This document shows positions 8,687 to 18,335 of a DNA stretch of 64,000 nucleotides, one piece after another; the first letter of the stretch is position 1; every line of letters starts with the position of its first letter. The stretch lies in NCBI RefSeq assembly GCF_021729845.1, contig NZ_CP063398.1:643501-707500 (forward strand), in the 5' to 3' direction. The notes below the pieces were generated by a model. The model was not told the origin of the DNA. It did not search any database and saw nothing but the letters and a program-made list of their open reading frames with translations. The position numbers and the translations under genes are program-made. The DNA comes from Rhizobium sp. SL42 (GTDB lineage: Bacteria; Pseudomonadota; Alphaproteobacteria; Rhizobiales; Rhizobiaceae).

Positions 8687-9311
8687 TTATTGTCCAAAGC
8701 CGCTCCGTACATGCTGGGGCGCTTTGACATGTAACTCTACACGATCTCGACCACGAGCCTTTGAAAGATATAGCGCTTGATCGGCCCGGTCACGACACGC
8801 CTTCAGATCTCCAACACCTTCCCAAAGCGCGACGCCAATGCTCACGCTCGGCCTTATTGTCGAAGCCGAAAATGAAAATGCTAGAGCCTTGACCGCCCGA
8901 CGAACCTTATCGGCCTTGGCGAACACCGTCTCCTCTGTCTGGTTGCTCAAAAACAGCCCGAACTCCTCTCCTCCTAGACGGCCAAGCGAGGTTTCTTTTC
9001 CGGCAGCGGCGGCAATGGCTTGAGCGACGCCGACGAGTACGGCATCTCCAGTTTCATGGCCGTAACGGTCGTTGACGCTCTTGAAGTGATCGATATCGAT
9101 CATGACGAAGGCGTCGCCTTGCCTCGGCGCCGCTGGGAGCGATGCAAAGAAGCGCTGCCGGTTTGGTATTCCTGTGAGAGAATCCGTGTTTGCCAGGTGT
9201 CTCAACCGCGCTTCGGCCCGCTCCTGGACCAGGACGAGCACGAACAACGCCAAGGAGAAATGACAAATGATCAACAGGAAGAAGGCGTAGCGCGGTGCGA
9301 TCAGGCCATAG
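8687..9311 (-). pseudogene. Diguanylate cyclase (GGDEF), 5'-truncated by an IS21-type element
   Basis: The remaining reading frame encodes a membrane helix (APRYAFFLLIICHFSLALFVLV), then a complete GGDEF domain beginning LANTDSLTGIPNRQRFF, with DIDHFKSVNDRYGH and the active-site motif GGEEF. The protein ends in VELHVKAPQHVRSGFGQ. Upstream of about 9311 the frame enters the left end of the IS element, so the native start and any N-terminal sensory or membrane region are missing. The open frame continues into the IS as far as 9583, so a chimeric product is possible. The catalytic residues for c-di-GMP synthesis are intact. The lost 5' part is not on the other side of the IS. Confidence 0.8.
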
Positions 9312-9314
9312 TGT

Positions 9315-9343
9315 GTTGGTTTCCACGCAGAACTGAGCCGGTT
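9315..9343. repeat. Left terminal inverted repeat of IS21-type element
   Basis: Begins GTTGGTTTCCACGCAGAACT and continues GAGCCGGTT. It pairs with 11773-11801 with one mismatch. Confidence 0.9.
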
Positions 9344-9425
9344 AGGCGCATAATTTCCATTGAGAATTGAGCCATGTGAACCTTCCCCCAACGCGGTGAG
9401 CGACGGGGGCAACGGAGTGATCCAC

Positions 9426-10946
9426 ATGGGACTTTTAAACATCATCCGTCGGATGAAGCTGCGCGAGAAGCAGTCGATCCGCGAGATCAGTCGGCATACC
9501 GGTTTGTCGCGTAACACGATCGCGAAGTATTTGAACGCTGGTACGATCGAGCCGACGTTCACGGGACCGGAACGACTGAGCAAGTTTGATCCCTATGCCG
9601 ACAAACTTGCTGGCTGGCTGAAGACCGAGGCCGGGAGGTCGCGCAAGCAGCGCCGAACGCTGAAGCAGCTTCATGCCGATCTGGTGGTTCTCGGCTTTAC
9701 CGGCTCCTATGGTCGGGTCGCCGCCTTTGCCCGTGAGTGGCGGGTTGAGCAGCAGACGACTGGCCGCGGCATATTCGTTCCTCTGTCTTTCCGCCCAGGC
9801 GAAGCATTCCAGTTCGATTGGAGTGAAGACTATGCCGTGATCGGCGGCGAGCGCACGAAGCTACAGGTCGCTCACATCAAGCTGTCGCACAGCCGCGCCT
9901 TTCTGGTCAGGGCCTATCTGCTCCAGACGCATGAGATGCTCTTCGATGCCCACTGGCACGGCTTCCGGGCGTTTGGCGGCGTACCTGGTCGCGGCATCTA
10001 CGACAACATGAAAACGGCGGTCGATCGTGTCGGCCGCGGCAAGGAACGGCAGGTCAACATCCGTTTCCTCGCGATGACGAACCACTACGTCTTTGCGCCT
10101 GAGTTCTGCAATCCCGCCGCCGGCTGGGAGAAGGGGCAGGTCGAGAAGAACGTCCAAGATGCCCGACCGCGGCTGTGGCAACAGATGCCAGACTTTCCGG
10201 ATCTGGCGGCATTGAATACCTGGCTGGAACAGCATTGCCAGGACCTGTGGCGCGACACAGCGCACGGCACCTTGCCCGGCACGATCGCGGACGTCTGGTC
10301 CGCAGAACAACCAGCATTGATGCCGCTCCCCGCTGCATTTGACGGCTTCGTCGAGCAGAGCAAGCGCGTCTCGCCGACATGCCTGATTACCTTTGAGCGG
10401 AATCGCTACAGCGTGCCTGCATCGTTTGCGAACCGGCCCGTCAGCCTGCGGATATATCCCGAAAGACTGGTGGTTGCGGCTGAGGGCAATGTCCTATGCG
10501 AGCATGAGCGGATCATTGAGCGCAGCCACGACAAGCCGCCGCGAACGATTTACGACTGGCGACATTACCTTGCCGTCATCCAGCGCAAACCCGGTGCCCT
10601 GCGCAATGGTGCACCCTTCCTGGAATTACCGCTGGCCTTCAGACAGTTGCAAGATCAGATGCTTCGCCGCCCCGGCGGTGATCGTGAGATGGCCGATATC
10701 CTTGCGCTTGTCCTTCATCACGACGAACAGGTCGTCCTCAGGGCTGTGGAACTGGCCTTGGATGCGGGGGTGGCGACCAAGACGCATGTGCTGAACCTGC
10801 TGCATCGGCTGATCGACGGCAAGACAATCGATGGTCCCGACATCGATACGCCACAGGCTCTGATCTTGCTGCGTGAACCCAAAGCAAATGTCGAACGCTA
10901 TGATGACCTACGCGCCCGGATCGCAGGAGGCCGCCATGCGTCATGA
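9426..10946 (+). CDS. istA: IS21-family transposase IstA
   Basis: A 506-residue transposase. The start [10 protein letters not shown] is chosen by comparison with the family; an ATG at 9360 lies within the terminal repeat region and has no ribosome site. The N-terminal helix-turn-helix ([24 protein letters not shown]) is followed by an rve/DDE integrase core containing [14 protein letters not shown], the segment [13 protein letters not shown], and [13 protein letters not shown] carrying the final catalytic Glu. The C-terminal Mu-type beta barrel region is present. The gene looks intact, so the element may be active. Confidence 0.93.
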   Translation: MGLLNIIRRMKLREKQSIREISRHTGLSRNTIAKYLNAGTIEPTFTGPERLSKFDPYADKLAGWLKTEAGRSRKQRRTLKQLHADLVVLGFTGSYGRVAAFAREWRVEQQTTGRGIFVPLSFRPGEAFQFDWSEDYAVIGGERTKLQVAHIKLSHSRAFLVRAYLLQTHEMLFDAHWHGFRAFGGVPGRGIYDNMKTAVDRVGRGKERQVNIRFLAMTNHYVFAPEFCNPAAGWEKGQVEKNVQDARPRLWQQMPDFPDLAALNTWLEQHCQDLWRDTAHGTLPGTIADVWSAEQPALMPLPAAFDGFVEQSKRVSPTCLITFERNRYSVPASFANRPVSLRIYPERLVVAAEGNVLCEHERIIERSHDKPPRTIYDWRHYLAVIQRKPGALRNGAPFLELPLAFRQLQDQMLRRPGGDREMADILALVLHHDEQVVLRAVELALDAGVATKTHVLNLLHRLIDGKTIDGPDIDTPQALILLREPKANVERYDDLRARIAGGRHAS

Positions 10947-11730
10947 CCCCGCAAGTGCTGCCGTCGTCATCATGCTGCGGAGCCTGAAGATGTATGGCAT
11001 GGCCCAAGCCGTCACCGACCTGATCGAGCAAGGCGCTCCCGCCTTTGATGCGGCCGTGCCAATCCTGTCCCAGTTGCTGAAGGCCGAGATGGCCGAGCGC
11101 GAGGTCCGCTCCATCGCCTATCATATGAAGGCTGCCCGCTTCCCGGCCTACAAAGACATCTCCGGCTTCGACTTCGCCGCCAGCGAGATCAACGAGGCCA
11201 CCGTGCGCCAATTGCACCGATGCGAGTTCATGGATGGGGCGCAGAACGTTGTCCTTATCGGTGGCCCTGGCACTGGCAAAACGCATGTCGCGACCGCTCT
11301 TGGAATCCAGGCCATCGAGCATCATCGCCGAAAGGTCCGCTTCTTCTCGACCATCGAATTGGTCAACGCGCTCGAGCAGGAGAAGGCCAAAGGCAAGGCA
11401 GGCCAGATCGCCGAGACACTGGTTCGCCTCGATCTGCTTATCCTCGATGAGCTCGGATACCTTCCGTTCAGTGCCTCAGGCGGTGCACTGCTGTTCCATT
11501 TGCTGAGCAAGCTTTATGAGCGCACCAGCGTCATCATCACCACCAACCTCAGCTTCAGCGAATGGGCAACGGTCTTCGGCGACGCCAAGATGACGACAGC
11601 TCTGCTGGACCGCCTCACCCACCGTTGCCACATCCTGGAAACCGGGAACGACAGCTTCCGCTTCAAAGCCAGCTCGGCCGCAGCAGCGCAAAAGAGAGGA
11701 GAAAAGACCAACCCATTGACCAAAGCCTGA
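10936..11730 (+). CDS. istB: IS21-family helper ATPase IstB
   Basis: A 264-residue AAA+ ATPase of the DnaC/IstB type that assists IstA in target choice and transposition. The start [10 protein letters not shown] has GGAGG six bases upstream and overlaps the istA stop by 11 bp. An earlier in-frame ATG at 10873 lies well inside istA. Walker A is GGPGTGKT, Walker B is LLILDELGY, and sensor 1 lies in VIITTNLSF. Intact length for the family. Confidence 0.93.
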   Translation: MRHDPASAAVVIMLRSLKMYGMAQAVTDLIEQGAPAFDAAVPILSQLLKAEMAEREVRSIAYHMKAARFPAYKDISGFDFAASEINEATVRQLHRCEFMDGAQNVVLIGGPGTGKTHVATALGIQAIEHHRRKVRFFSTIELVNALEQEKAKGKAGQIAETLVRLDLLILDELGYLPFSASGGALLFHLLSKLYERTSVIITTNLSFSEWATVFGDAKMTTALLDRLTHRCHILETGNDSFRFKASSAAAAQKRGEKTNPLTKA

Positions 11731-11772
11731 TCAGAAAACCATAATCAGAGGTGGCTCACTTCTCGGTGGAAA

Positions 11773-11801
11773 AACCGGCTCAGTTCCGCGTGGAAACCAA
11801 C
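11773..11801. repeat. Right terminal inverted repeat of IS21-type element
   Basis: Begins AACCGGCTCAGTTCCGCGTG and ends GAAACCAAC. It is the reverse complement of the left repeat with one mismatch. Confidence 0.9.
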
Positions 11802-11811
11802 AGCAAGGCAC

Positions 11812-12114
11812 TCGCGTTGCCTTCTTTCCAGGCCGCGGCACGTGGATCGAGAAGGCAACCGTCTCGGCTGAATATGTTACCGAAATCCCAGATAACGTAT
11901 CAGAAGAAGCGGCAGCCGAAATCGACGGATGCATCTTCTACGCCTTCGCGCAGGATCTGACGGATCCGAACACCTTCCACCTTGTCGAGGCTGGAGAGAC
12001 AAGGCCGCCTAGGAAGCGCACGAGAACTCTCCAATCTTCCTCGAGGCGCTGAGCACCGTCGTGAAGAATGTTCGGATCCTCGACCGTCAACGTTCTGCGC
12101 GTATTGCGGGGTGA
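11812..12114 (+). pseudogene. Antibiotic biosynthesis monooxygenase (ABM/YgiN-like) remnant
   Basis: The plus-strand frame reads ATVSAEYVTEIPDN, then DGCIFYAFAQDLTDPNTFHLVEA. After a one-base loss near 11992 the next frame continues RDKAA, a stop (TAG) where a Leu codon is expected, then HENSPIFLEALSTVVK and NVRILDRQR, ending at TGA 12112. This is the small dimeric ABM-fold family that includes quinol monooxygenases. The start codon is missing; the IS21 end lies directly upstream. The gene therefore has three separate lesions. Confidence 0.7.
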
Positions 12115-12435
12115 ATTACCTTGCCGAAACACAAACGACAACAACCGTCCCGCCGATGCCAGTTCTTCTTCGCCGGCTTCAGGAAAACTGAGGTTACCCA
12201 GATCGTGGCCAGCGATGGGGAGATAACTTCGAAGGCTTAAGACCTAGGTGCGGTGATGGAGACGGCGGCGCAGTGAGTCAGGTGCGGGTGGGGACAAGGG
12301 AGGGTCCCAAGCTATGAATTTCCTTCCAAAATCCTGGGAATGCCGTCCGGCTACCGCCCTCCGACCATCTCCCATATCTCTTATCCCAACAGGCAAGGCC
12401 CTGGTTCAAAGCACTCAAATCGTAAGGACAAGACA
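12115..12435. other. Intergenic region upstream of the aldo/keto reductase
   Basis: No gene recognised. It presumably holds the promoter of the aldo/keto reductase gene. Confidence 0.5.
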
Positions 12436-13449
12436 ATGACTCTCAAGGATATTCTGCCCACCAAACTGGGTTTCGGCGCAGCACCCCTCGGCAACATGTT
12501 TCGCGACATCCCTGAAGCAGAAGCCCGCGCCACGGTCGAGGCTGCATGGAACGATGGTATCCGCTATTTCGACAACGCGCCCTTTTATGGCGCCGGTCTC
12601 GCCGAAATCCGCATGGGCGAGGCGCTGGCTGGCAAGCCGCGAGGGGACTACATCATTAGCACCAAAGTCGGCCGCGTCATCCTCGACGAGATCGAGGATG
12701 TAACCAGCCGTGATCTCGGTGAAAAGGGAGATGTCTTCAAGTACGGTCGTCCTAACAAGATCGTCAACGACTACTCGGAAGATGCGACCTACCGCTCGAT
12801 TGAAGATAGCCTGAAACGGCTGAAGACCGATCAGATCGACGTCGCTTTTGTCCATGACGTCGCCCAGGATTTCTATGGCGACGAGTGGCTGAGTATATTC
12901 GAAACCGCTCGAAAGGGCGCATTCAAGGCGCTCGACCGCATGCGCGACGAGGGCGTGATCAAGGCCTGGGGTCTCGGCGTCAACCGTGTCGAGCCGATCG
13001 AACTGTTGCTCGCGCTGGAAGGACCACGTCCAGATGGCTTCCTGCTCGCCGGCCGTTATACGCTGCTTGACCATGACAGCGCCCTTCAGCGCGTCATGCC
13101 GCAGGTAGCAGAACGCGGCCTCGGCGTCGTCGTTGGCGGCCCCTATAGCTCCGGCGCCCTCGTCGGTGGTTCGAATTTTGAATATGCCCCGGCAACACCG
13201 GCCATCCTCGACAAGGTTGCACGGATCAAGGCGATCGCTGATCGCTATGGCATCAGCATGAAGGCGGCCGGCCTGCAATTCGCGCTCGGCCATCCCGCTG
13301 TCGCCGCCGTCATCCCCGGCGCCAGCCAGCCGAGCCGCATCACCGAGGATAGTGGAGCTTTCGGGGAAACCATCCCTGCCGATTTCTGGCGGGAGCTGCG
13401 AGCCGCAAATCTGGTCAACCCGGAAGCACCGCTTCCCATCTCGAACTGA
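12436..13449 (+). CDS. Aldo/keto reductase, D-threo-aldose 1-dehydrogenase-like
   Basis: A 337-residue NAD(P)-dependent TIM-barrel oxidoreductase. The start MTLKDILPTKLGFG at 12436 has AAGGA seven bases upstream; the longer frame from 12340 lacks support. The catalytic tetrad is visible: Asp and Tyr in YFDNAPFYGAGLAE, Lys in ISTKVGR and His in VAFVHDV. The GLGTAPLG-type opening and the insert DVTSRDLGEKGDVFKYGRP resemble D-threo-aldose/L-fucose dehydrogenases and pyridoxal 4-dehydrogenases. Such enzymes oxidise a sugar or aldehyde to the lactone. It is convergent with a LysR gene, so it is probably a single transcription unit. Substrate not assignable from sequence alone. Confidence 0.85.
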   Translation: MTLKDILPTKLGFGAAPLGNMFRDIPEAEARATVEAAWNDGIRYFDNAPFYGAGLAEIRMGEALAGKPRGDYIISTKVGRVILDEIEDVTSRDLGEKGDVFKYGRPNKIVNDYSEDATYRSIEDSLKRLKTDQIDVAFVHDVAQDFYGDEWLSIFETARKGAFKALDRMRDEGVIKAWGLGVNRVEPIELLLALEGPRPDGFLLAGRYTLLDHDSALQRVMPQVAERGLGVVVGGPYSSGALVGGSNFEYAPATPAILDKVARIKAIADRYGISMKAAGLQFALGHPAVAAVIPGASQPSRITEDSGAFGETIPADFWRELRAANLVNPEAPLPISN

Positions 13450-13475
13450 TGGCAGTGAACTAAAATCCGCCTCGC

Positions 13476-14411
13476 TCACGTCTGCGTGCGCGAGGCATCC
13501 TTTGTCGGATCATCCGAGAGGAATTTTTGCAAGCGTGGCACGGTGAAATCGAGGAAAGCCCGCACGCGCGCCGGCATTAGCTGGGCTCCTCGATAAAGCG
13601 CGTGGATATCGTCGAAATCCGAAACGGTACTGTCCGCGAGCAACTCGACCAGTTCACCACGGGCGATCGGGCCGCGAACGTGATAGTCGGCAATGCGCCC
13701 GATACCGACACCGGCAATCGCCATGCGGCGGATCGTTTCGCCGTTGTTGACGAGCATCGACCCGCTCAGCATCCGTTCGACAATGCGGCCACCTTCGCGC
13801 ATCGGCCAGACGGGATTGGCCCGGCGAAAATTGAAGCCGAGGCAATTATGCTTCAGCAGATCCTCGGGCGTCTCCGGCTTGCCCCACTTTTCAAGATAGG
13901 CTGGCGAGGCAACGATCCGGCGTTGGGTGGTGCCGATCTTGCGCGCCATCAGATTGGAGTCCGGGAGCTTGCCCACCCGGATCGCGACATCAGTGCGGTC
14001 AAGGTAAAGATCGACCGTTTCGTCGGACAGTGAGAGGTCGATGACGATACCCGGATAGGCTTCCCAAAATGCGGGCAGAATCGGCTCCAGCGCAGCCACG
14101 CCGAAAGTAACCGACGAGCTTACCCGGATCAGTCCCTCGGGTTCCGCTCCGCCCTGGGCGATCTGCTGCTCGGTCTCGTCAAGCGAAGCCAGCAGCTGTT
14201 GACTTCGCTCGTAGTAGAACTCGCCCTCCTTGGTCAAAGCCAGGCGGCGTGTCGAGCGCTCGATGAGCCGGATGCCTAGCCGGTTCTCAAGCCGCGCCAC
14301 AAGCTTGGAAACCGTTGATGGGGTCATCATCATCATCCGCGCAGCTTCGGAAAAACTGCCAGCCTCGACGACCTGCACAAAAACCATCATCTCGCCGGCC
14401 CTGTTGTCCAT
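13476..14411 (-). CDS. LysR-family transcriptional regulator
   Basis: A 311-residue regulator with the N-terminal LysR winged helix (MVFVQVVEAGSFSEAARMMMMTPSTVSKLVARLENRLGIRLIERSTRRL) and a PBP2-type effector domain of the CrgA subgroup, in which FNFR and the VNNGETIRRMAIAGVGIGRI stretch are typical. It is transcribed divergently from the MFS efflux gene at 14644 and probably controls it from the shared 230-bp region, where a TTCTCA-N5-TGAGAA palindrome occurs. Confidence 0.9.
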   Translation of the reverse strand: MDNRAGEMMVFVQVVEAGSFSEAARMMMMTPSTVSKLVARLENRLGIRLIERSTRRLALTKEGEFYYERSQQLLASLDETEQQIAQGGAEPEGLIRVSSSVTFGVAALEPILPAFWEAYPGIVIDLSLSDETVDLYLDRTDVAIRVGKLPDSNLMARKIGTTQRRIVASPAYLEKWGKPETPEDLLKHNCLGFNFRRANPVWPMREGGRIVERMLSGSMLVNNGETIRRMAIAGVGIGRIADYHVRGPIARGELVELLADSTVSDFDDIHALYRGAQLMPARVRAFLDFTVPRLQKFLSDDPTKDASRTQT

Positions 14412-14511
14412 GCCCGTCCCCGTTCCGGTTCAAAAGTGGGTCGAGCATAGTCGCTGAATTGTGCGCTGTCGCCCGACAAGGGCACTTGCGTCGGTCGGTC
14501 TGTGAATTTTC

Positions 14512-14528
14512 TTCTCAAATCGTGAGAA
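14512..14528. promoter_or_regulatory. Palindrome in the LysR-MFS divergent region
   Basis: TTCTCA, five bases, TGAGAA: a perfect six-base inverted repeat about 100 bases from the LysR start and 115 from the MFS start. A plausible LysR binding site, judged only by symmetry and position. Confidence 0.4.
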
Positions 14529-14643
14529 CGCGGCCCGGCTACTGCCGCCGGCTCGTCCGTGAGATCTATGTCTTCAAGCAACACGCTGATTTTGGGCTTC
14601 GCCAAACGGCGAAATCTACTCCGTTCTCGAAAGGATCGCTCCC

Positions 14644-15858
14644 ATGTCCATCGCCTCTGAAACCCAACCCTTCGTATCGGCTCCCGCCGATACTGCCGCC
14701 CACTCCCGGAAACTGACGCTGCTGGCGCTGGCGCTTGGCAGCTTTGCGATCGGCACGTCCGAATTTGCCAGCATGGGCATCATCCAGCTCTTCTCCGATA
14801 GCCTCGGCATCAGCGTCCCCGACGCCACCCATGCCATCGAGGCTTATGCTCTCGGCGTCGTCCTCGGCGCACCCCTGGTGACGCTGGCTGCCGCCCGACT
14901 CAACCGCCGTACGCTTCTTCTCGGTCTCATGGCTCTCTTCGTCGCCGGCAACGTGCTGTCGGCGCTTGCGTCCAATCTCGGACTCCTGATGCTCGCCCGC
15001 TTCATCAGCGGCCTGCCGCAAGGCGCCTATTTCGGCGCCGGCGCCGTGGTCGCCTCCTACATCGTCGGTCCCGGTCAGGCGGGCAAGGCCTTCGCTATCG
15101 TCATGACCGGACTGACGGTCGCCACCATCATCGGCTCGCCGCTTGCCACTTTCCTTGGCCAGACCGTCGGCTGGCGCGAAACCTATCTCGCGGTCGCCGC
15201 CTTTTCGCTGCTGTCCTTCGGTGCGATCTGGCAGTGGGTTCCGCGCACCAGAGCGCTTGACGGCACCCCGGTCATCCAGGAACTCTCGTCGCTGCGCAAG
15301 ACTTCTGTCTGGGGTGTGATGCTCGTTGCCGCCCTCGGTGTCGCCAGCATCTTTGCCGTCTACACCTTCATCGGCCCCATGGTCGCCGACACTGTCCGCC
15401 TCGCTCCGGAAATGACCCCGGTTGCACTCACCCTGTTTGGTATCGGCATGACAGCAGGCAATATCTATGGTGGCAAGCTCGCTGACCGCTATCCGGCTCG
15501 CGGCATCGTCATCGGCTTCGGCAGCGCCCTGGTTATCATGGCCACCCTCGCCGTCGGCGGCTCCAATCCGATCGTCTTCTTCTCCGCCATGTTCGGTGTC
15601 GGCGCCGCGATGATGGCTGCAATCCCGACCATCCAGGTTCGCCTCACAAACTTTGCCCCCGAAGCCCCAAGCCTGATGGGCGCAATGAACCTCGCCTCAC
15701 TCAATGTCGCCAATGCCATCGGCGCCGCAGCCGGTGGTGCCACCATCGCCGCAGGCTACGGTCTGCTCTCCGCTGTCTGGGCCGGTTTTGCGCTGACCTT
15801 GATCGGCCTCGTGATCTTCGGCCTCACCCTTCTAAGCAAGGAAAAGGCCATAGCATGA
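14644..15858 (+). CDS. MFS transporter, DHA1/AraJ-type efflux protein
   Basis: A 404-residue, 12-helix major facilitator. The opening helix (LTLLALALGSFAIGTSEFASMGIIQLFS) and motif A-like loop (AARLNRRTLLLGLMALF) place it with the sugar/drug efflux proteins related to AraJ and YdhP. AAGGA lies about ten bases before the ATG. The divergent LysR gene is the probable regulator. The family exports arabinose analogues, purines or drugs; which of these applies here cannot be seen. Confidence 0.88.
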   Translation: MSIASETQPFVSAPADTAAHSRKLTLLALALGSFAIGTSEFASMGIIQLFSDSLGISVPDATHAIEAYALGVVLGAPLVTLAAARLNRRTLLLGLMALFVAGNVLSALASNLGLLMLARFISGLPQGAYFGAGAVVASYIVGPGQAGKAFAIVMTGLTVATIIGSPLATFLGQTVGWRETYLAVAAFSLLSFGAIWQWVPRTRALDGTPVIQELSSLRKTSVWGVMLVAALGVASIFAVYTFIGPMVADTVRLAPEMTPVALTLFGIGMTAGNIYGGKLADRYPARGIVIGFGSALVIMATLAVGGSNPIVFFSAMFGVGAAMMAAIPTIQVRLTNFAPEAPSLMGAMNLASLNVANAIGAAAGGATIAAGYGLLSAVWAGFALTLIGLVIFGLTLLSKEKAIA

Positions 15859-16435
15859 ACGACCTGCTCAATTCTTGATCTTTTGGCGCCCTACTTCATC
15901 GGTGGGGCGCTGATGACTGTTTCAGACTTCGGCAATGGTGTCCGTCGCTAAGCTCTCGGAGGGGTTCGAACCGTCAATCCACCATGACATCTGGCAGCTA
16001 AACGCGCCAAATCAAGGATTTCATGCATTTGGAATGTCGAGAAGTGCACCGACGGCCGACCGTATGCATTTAAGGCGAGCGGCATGGAATGCGGACATTA
16101 AATTCTTTGCGGGCGGCCTCTGGGCTGGACATCGTAGGTATCGCCGGTGTTGAACCGAGCGCCGCATTGCGAGCAGGATGTCAGGTTCACTTGTGCTGAA
16201 GATTTGCGGCTACTTCGCCGTGATGAACAAGAGCTCCATCATGCACAAGCGTCATTGTATTCCTGCGAAATCTCTTCGTCCCCCTCGCTCCAAAAACTCA
16301 GCCGTCGCCGTGCGTCTCTATCGACTTTGAGCGATGGCACATTGGACGGCGGTCACCGGGGCTGCGGTATCAGCCAACCATGGTGCGGAAATGTACTTGC
16401 CCAAATTAACCTAACTTCACCCACGCCGGAGTTGA
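15859..16435. other. Intergenic stretch without a recognised gene
   Basis: Only short frames on either strand and no domain recognised. It separates the MFS gene from the TRAP operon and likely contains decayed sequence plus the promoter of the TRAP operon near its right end. Confidence 0.55.
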
Positions 16436-16453
16436 CACCACTACAAAGTGGTG
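16436..16453. promoter_or_regulatory. 7-bp inverted repeat upstream of the GntR-TRAP operon
   Basis: CACCACT, four bases, AGTGGTG: a perfect repeat adjoining the FadR-like operator at 16458. It may be a second binding site or a small hairpin in the leader. Confidence 0.4.
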
Positions 16454-16457
16454 ATTA

Positions 16458-16472
16458 ACTGGTCATACCAGT
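16458..16472. promoter_or_regulatory. FadR-like operator of the GntR-TRAP-rpiB operon
   Basis: ACTGGTCATACCAGT is a near-perfect palindrome of the TGGT-N3-ACCA type bound by FCD-class GntR regulators. It lies only 12 bases upstream of the GTG start of the GntR gene at 16484, so binding would block initiation and autoregulate the whole operon. Confidence 0.7.
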
Positions 16473-16483
16473 GGAGCCCAGCT

Positions 16484-17236
16484 GTGAACACAGTCGTCGC
16501 GCAAGAATCGTCGGATGTCACAGGGACGGAAAAAGTACTGACCTTTTTCCGTGAGCAGCTTCTGTCCGGCACGCTGAAGGAGGGGGATCGTCTTCTGGGC
16601 GAGCGGGAGTTGTCCTTAGCGCTCGGCGTTTCCCGCCCCGTTCTGAGGGAGGCTCTGAGGTCGCTTGCCAATCTCGGCTTCCTAGACATCCGCCACGGCA
16701 AGGGCGCCTTCGTGCGCAGGGCCGACATGGCCGTGCTTGGCGATTTCTTGACCTTTTGCCTGGCCCAGCAGCCTGACATGATGGACGACATCATGCAGGC
16801 CCGTATCGCCATCGAATGCCAGGCAATCCGGCTGGCCTGCAGCCGCGCTACAGATGGCGACCTTTCCCGCATCGGCGGACTGCTCGCGCAATTGATGGAG
16901 ACAATAGACAGCGCCGAGGATGGCGGCGCGGCCGATTTCGCCTTCCACCTGGCGCTGGTCGAAGCGAGCCGCAGCCCGGCGCTGATCACCATCTATCAAT
17001 CCATCGCGACCCTTTTGAAACGTAGCCACGTCAAGCGGCGCGTGGAAACGCGTGATACCGGCGGCATCCGCGACTATCTCCTGGAGGCCCATCGCGAGAT
17101 CTATCTCTGCCTTCTTTCGCGCAATCCGGACGATGCCGAGAACAAGCTCAGACAACATTTTGCCATCGGCGACGAGCTTCGACGCAAGAGCTACATCGCC
17201 GCGTTCACGAAGAAGGACCTGCCGAAAGAGGAGTGA
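16484..17236 (+). CDS. GntR-family (FCD) transcriptional regulator of TRAP operon
   Basis: A 250-residue regulator. The GTG at 16484 (VNTVVAQESS) is preferred because GGAG lies eight bases upstream and the operator palindrome then sits outside the coding region. A frame open from 16448 would include the operator. The winged helix reads EGDRLLGERELSLALGVSRPVLREALRSLANLGFLDIRHGKGAFV. The FCD domain includes DFAFHLALVEASRSP with likely metal ligands. It is the first gene of a five-gene unit (gap 35 bp to dctP) and so probably senses the imported carboxylate or sugar acid. Confidence 0.88.
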   Translation: MNTVVAQESSDVTGTEKVLTFFREQLLSGTLKEGDRLLGERELSLALGVSRPVLREALRSLANLGFLDIRHGKGAFVRRADMAVLGDFLTFCLAQQPDMMDDIMQARIAIECQAIRLACSRATDGDLSRIGGLLAQLMETIDSAEDGGAADFAFHLALVEASRSPALITIYQSIATLLKRSHVKRRVETRDTGGIRDYLLEAHREIYLCLLSRNPDDAENKLRQHFAIGDELRRKSYIAAFTKKDLPKEE

Positions 17237-17271
17237 CGCAGGCCCGTCTTTAATTCAGGGAGGAGAATGAA

Positions 17272-18264
17272 ATGCTGAACATTATGAAACTGGGCACCGC
17301 CGCAGCGGTTGCCCTAACGATATCATTTTGCGCCAACACGGCGATCTCAGCGGAATTGCGCTACGCGCATGTCGGCGCCGAAGGAGACATCCAGACCATC
17401 TACGCGGCCCAGGCCGCAGATGGCATCAAGGCCGCGACCAATGGCGAGGTGACCGTCACGGTCTATCCCGCCAGCCAGCTCGGCGGCGTCGCCGAAATGG
17501 TCGACGGCGTGCGCATGGGCTCGATCTCGATGGGTCACCACGACTTCGCGTCCCTTGCCCGCCTCGTTCCGGAAGTGGCCGTGTTCAACGCCCCTTTCAT
17601 CTACCGTGACGGTGCCCATGCGCTGGCCGCCACCGATCCGGACAGCTCGCCCGCCCTCAAGGCCGTCAACGAGAAGCTGATCGCCCAGGGCGTGCGCATC
17701 ATCGGCCGCATCTATCGCGGCGACCGGCACATATCGTCGAACTTCCCGGTCAAGACGCCGGCCGATCTCTCGGGCAAGCCGTTCCGCGCCGTGCCGCTTG
17801 AACTCTGGGTCTCCATGGTCAAGGGCTTCGGCGCCATCCCGACGCCGGTCGAAGTGGCAGAGCTTCCGACCGCGCTGATGACCGGCGTGGTGGTCGGACA
17901 GGAAAATCCGCTGACGATGATCGCGTCCAACAACCTCAACGAGGTGCAGACGCATCTGTCCATGACCGGCCATATGCGCGCCGTGCTCGCCGTCTTCGTC
18001 AACGAGGAGGTCTGGCAGCGGCTCACCGAAGAGCAGCGGGCGGCGATCACCAAGGTACTGGACGAAGAGGCCGACAAGTCCCTGAAGATGGCGAGCGAAT
18101 CCGAGGCCAGGCTGGTGGGCGACCTCAAGGGCCGGGGTATGACCGTCATCACGGAAGCCGACGGACTTGACGTTGCAGCTTTCCGCGAGAAGGTGAGCGC
18201 CCAGATCAAGCAGGACTTCCCGAATTTCGAGCCGTTGATGGCACAGATCGACGCCGTCAAATAA
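17272..18264 (+). CDS. dctP: TRAP transporter substrate-binding protein, DctP family
   Basis: A 330-residue periplasmic binding protein with an N-terminal signal peptide (about residues 1-27, cut near AISA-ELRYAHVG). The conserved TRAP arginine occurs in the segment KTPADLSGKPFRAVPLELW, and VVVGQENPLTMIASNNLNEVQTHLSMTGH is the usual C-terminal lobe motif. GGGAGGAGA precedes the ATG. It delivers a carboxylate-bearing substrate to the DctQM membrane complex encoded next. Neighbours (rpiB-like gene, GntR) suggest a sugar acid or polyol-derived acid. Confidence 0.92.
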   Translation: MLNIMKLGTAAAVALTISFCANTAISAELRYAHVGAEGDIQTIYAAQAADGIKAATNGEVTVTVYPASQLGGVAEMVDGVRMGSISMGHHDFASLARLVPEVAVFNAPFIYRDGAHALAATDPDSSPALKAVNEKLIAQGVRIIGRIYRGDRHISSNFPVKTPADLSGKPFRAVPLELWVSMVKGFGAIPTPVEVAELPTALMTGVVVGQENPLTMIASNNLNEVQTHLSMTGHMRAVLAVFVNEEVWQRLTEEQRAAITKVLDEEADKSLKMASESEARLVGDLKGRGMTVITEADGLDVAAFREKVSAQIKQDFPNFEPLMAQIDAVK

Positions 18265-18335
18265 TCAAGGTGCCGGCGGGGGCGAACCACAGGTCGCCCC
18301 CGCACCCAATCCGAACATCAAATGGAGTTTGCAAG

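Larger units (their letters stand above)
9312..11805 (+). mobile_element. Complete IS21-family insertion sequence
   Basis: About 2.5 kb with istA and istB overlapping by 11 bp. The ends are 29-bp terminal inverted repeats at 9315-9343 and 11773-11801, differing at one base, with a second internal repeat block ending GAGCC at each end, as in IS21 elements. The outer bases read TG and CA. I could not find a matching target duplication: left flank ...GCCATAG, right flank AGGCACTC. The genes on the two sides are unrelated (a GGDEF gene and an ABM monooxygenase fragment), suggesting a deletion or recombination after insertion. Confidence 0.9.

Noticed and set aside
12415..13479. 354-codon minus-strand frame opposite the aldo/keto reductase
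   Set aside because: The plus-strand frame has a full AKR catalytic tetrad; the antisense frame has no motif.
16436..16472. A CRISPR-like pair of repeats near the TRAP operator
   Set aside because: They are two different single palindromes, not repeated units with spacers. No CRISPR array was found anywhere in the window.
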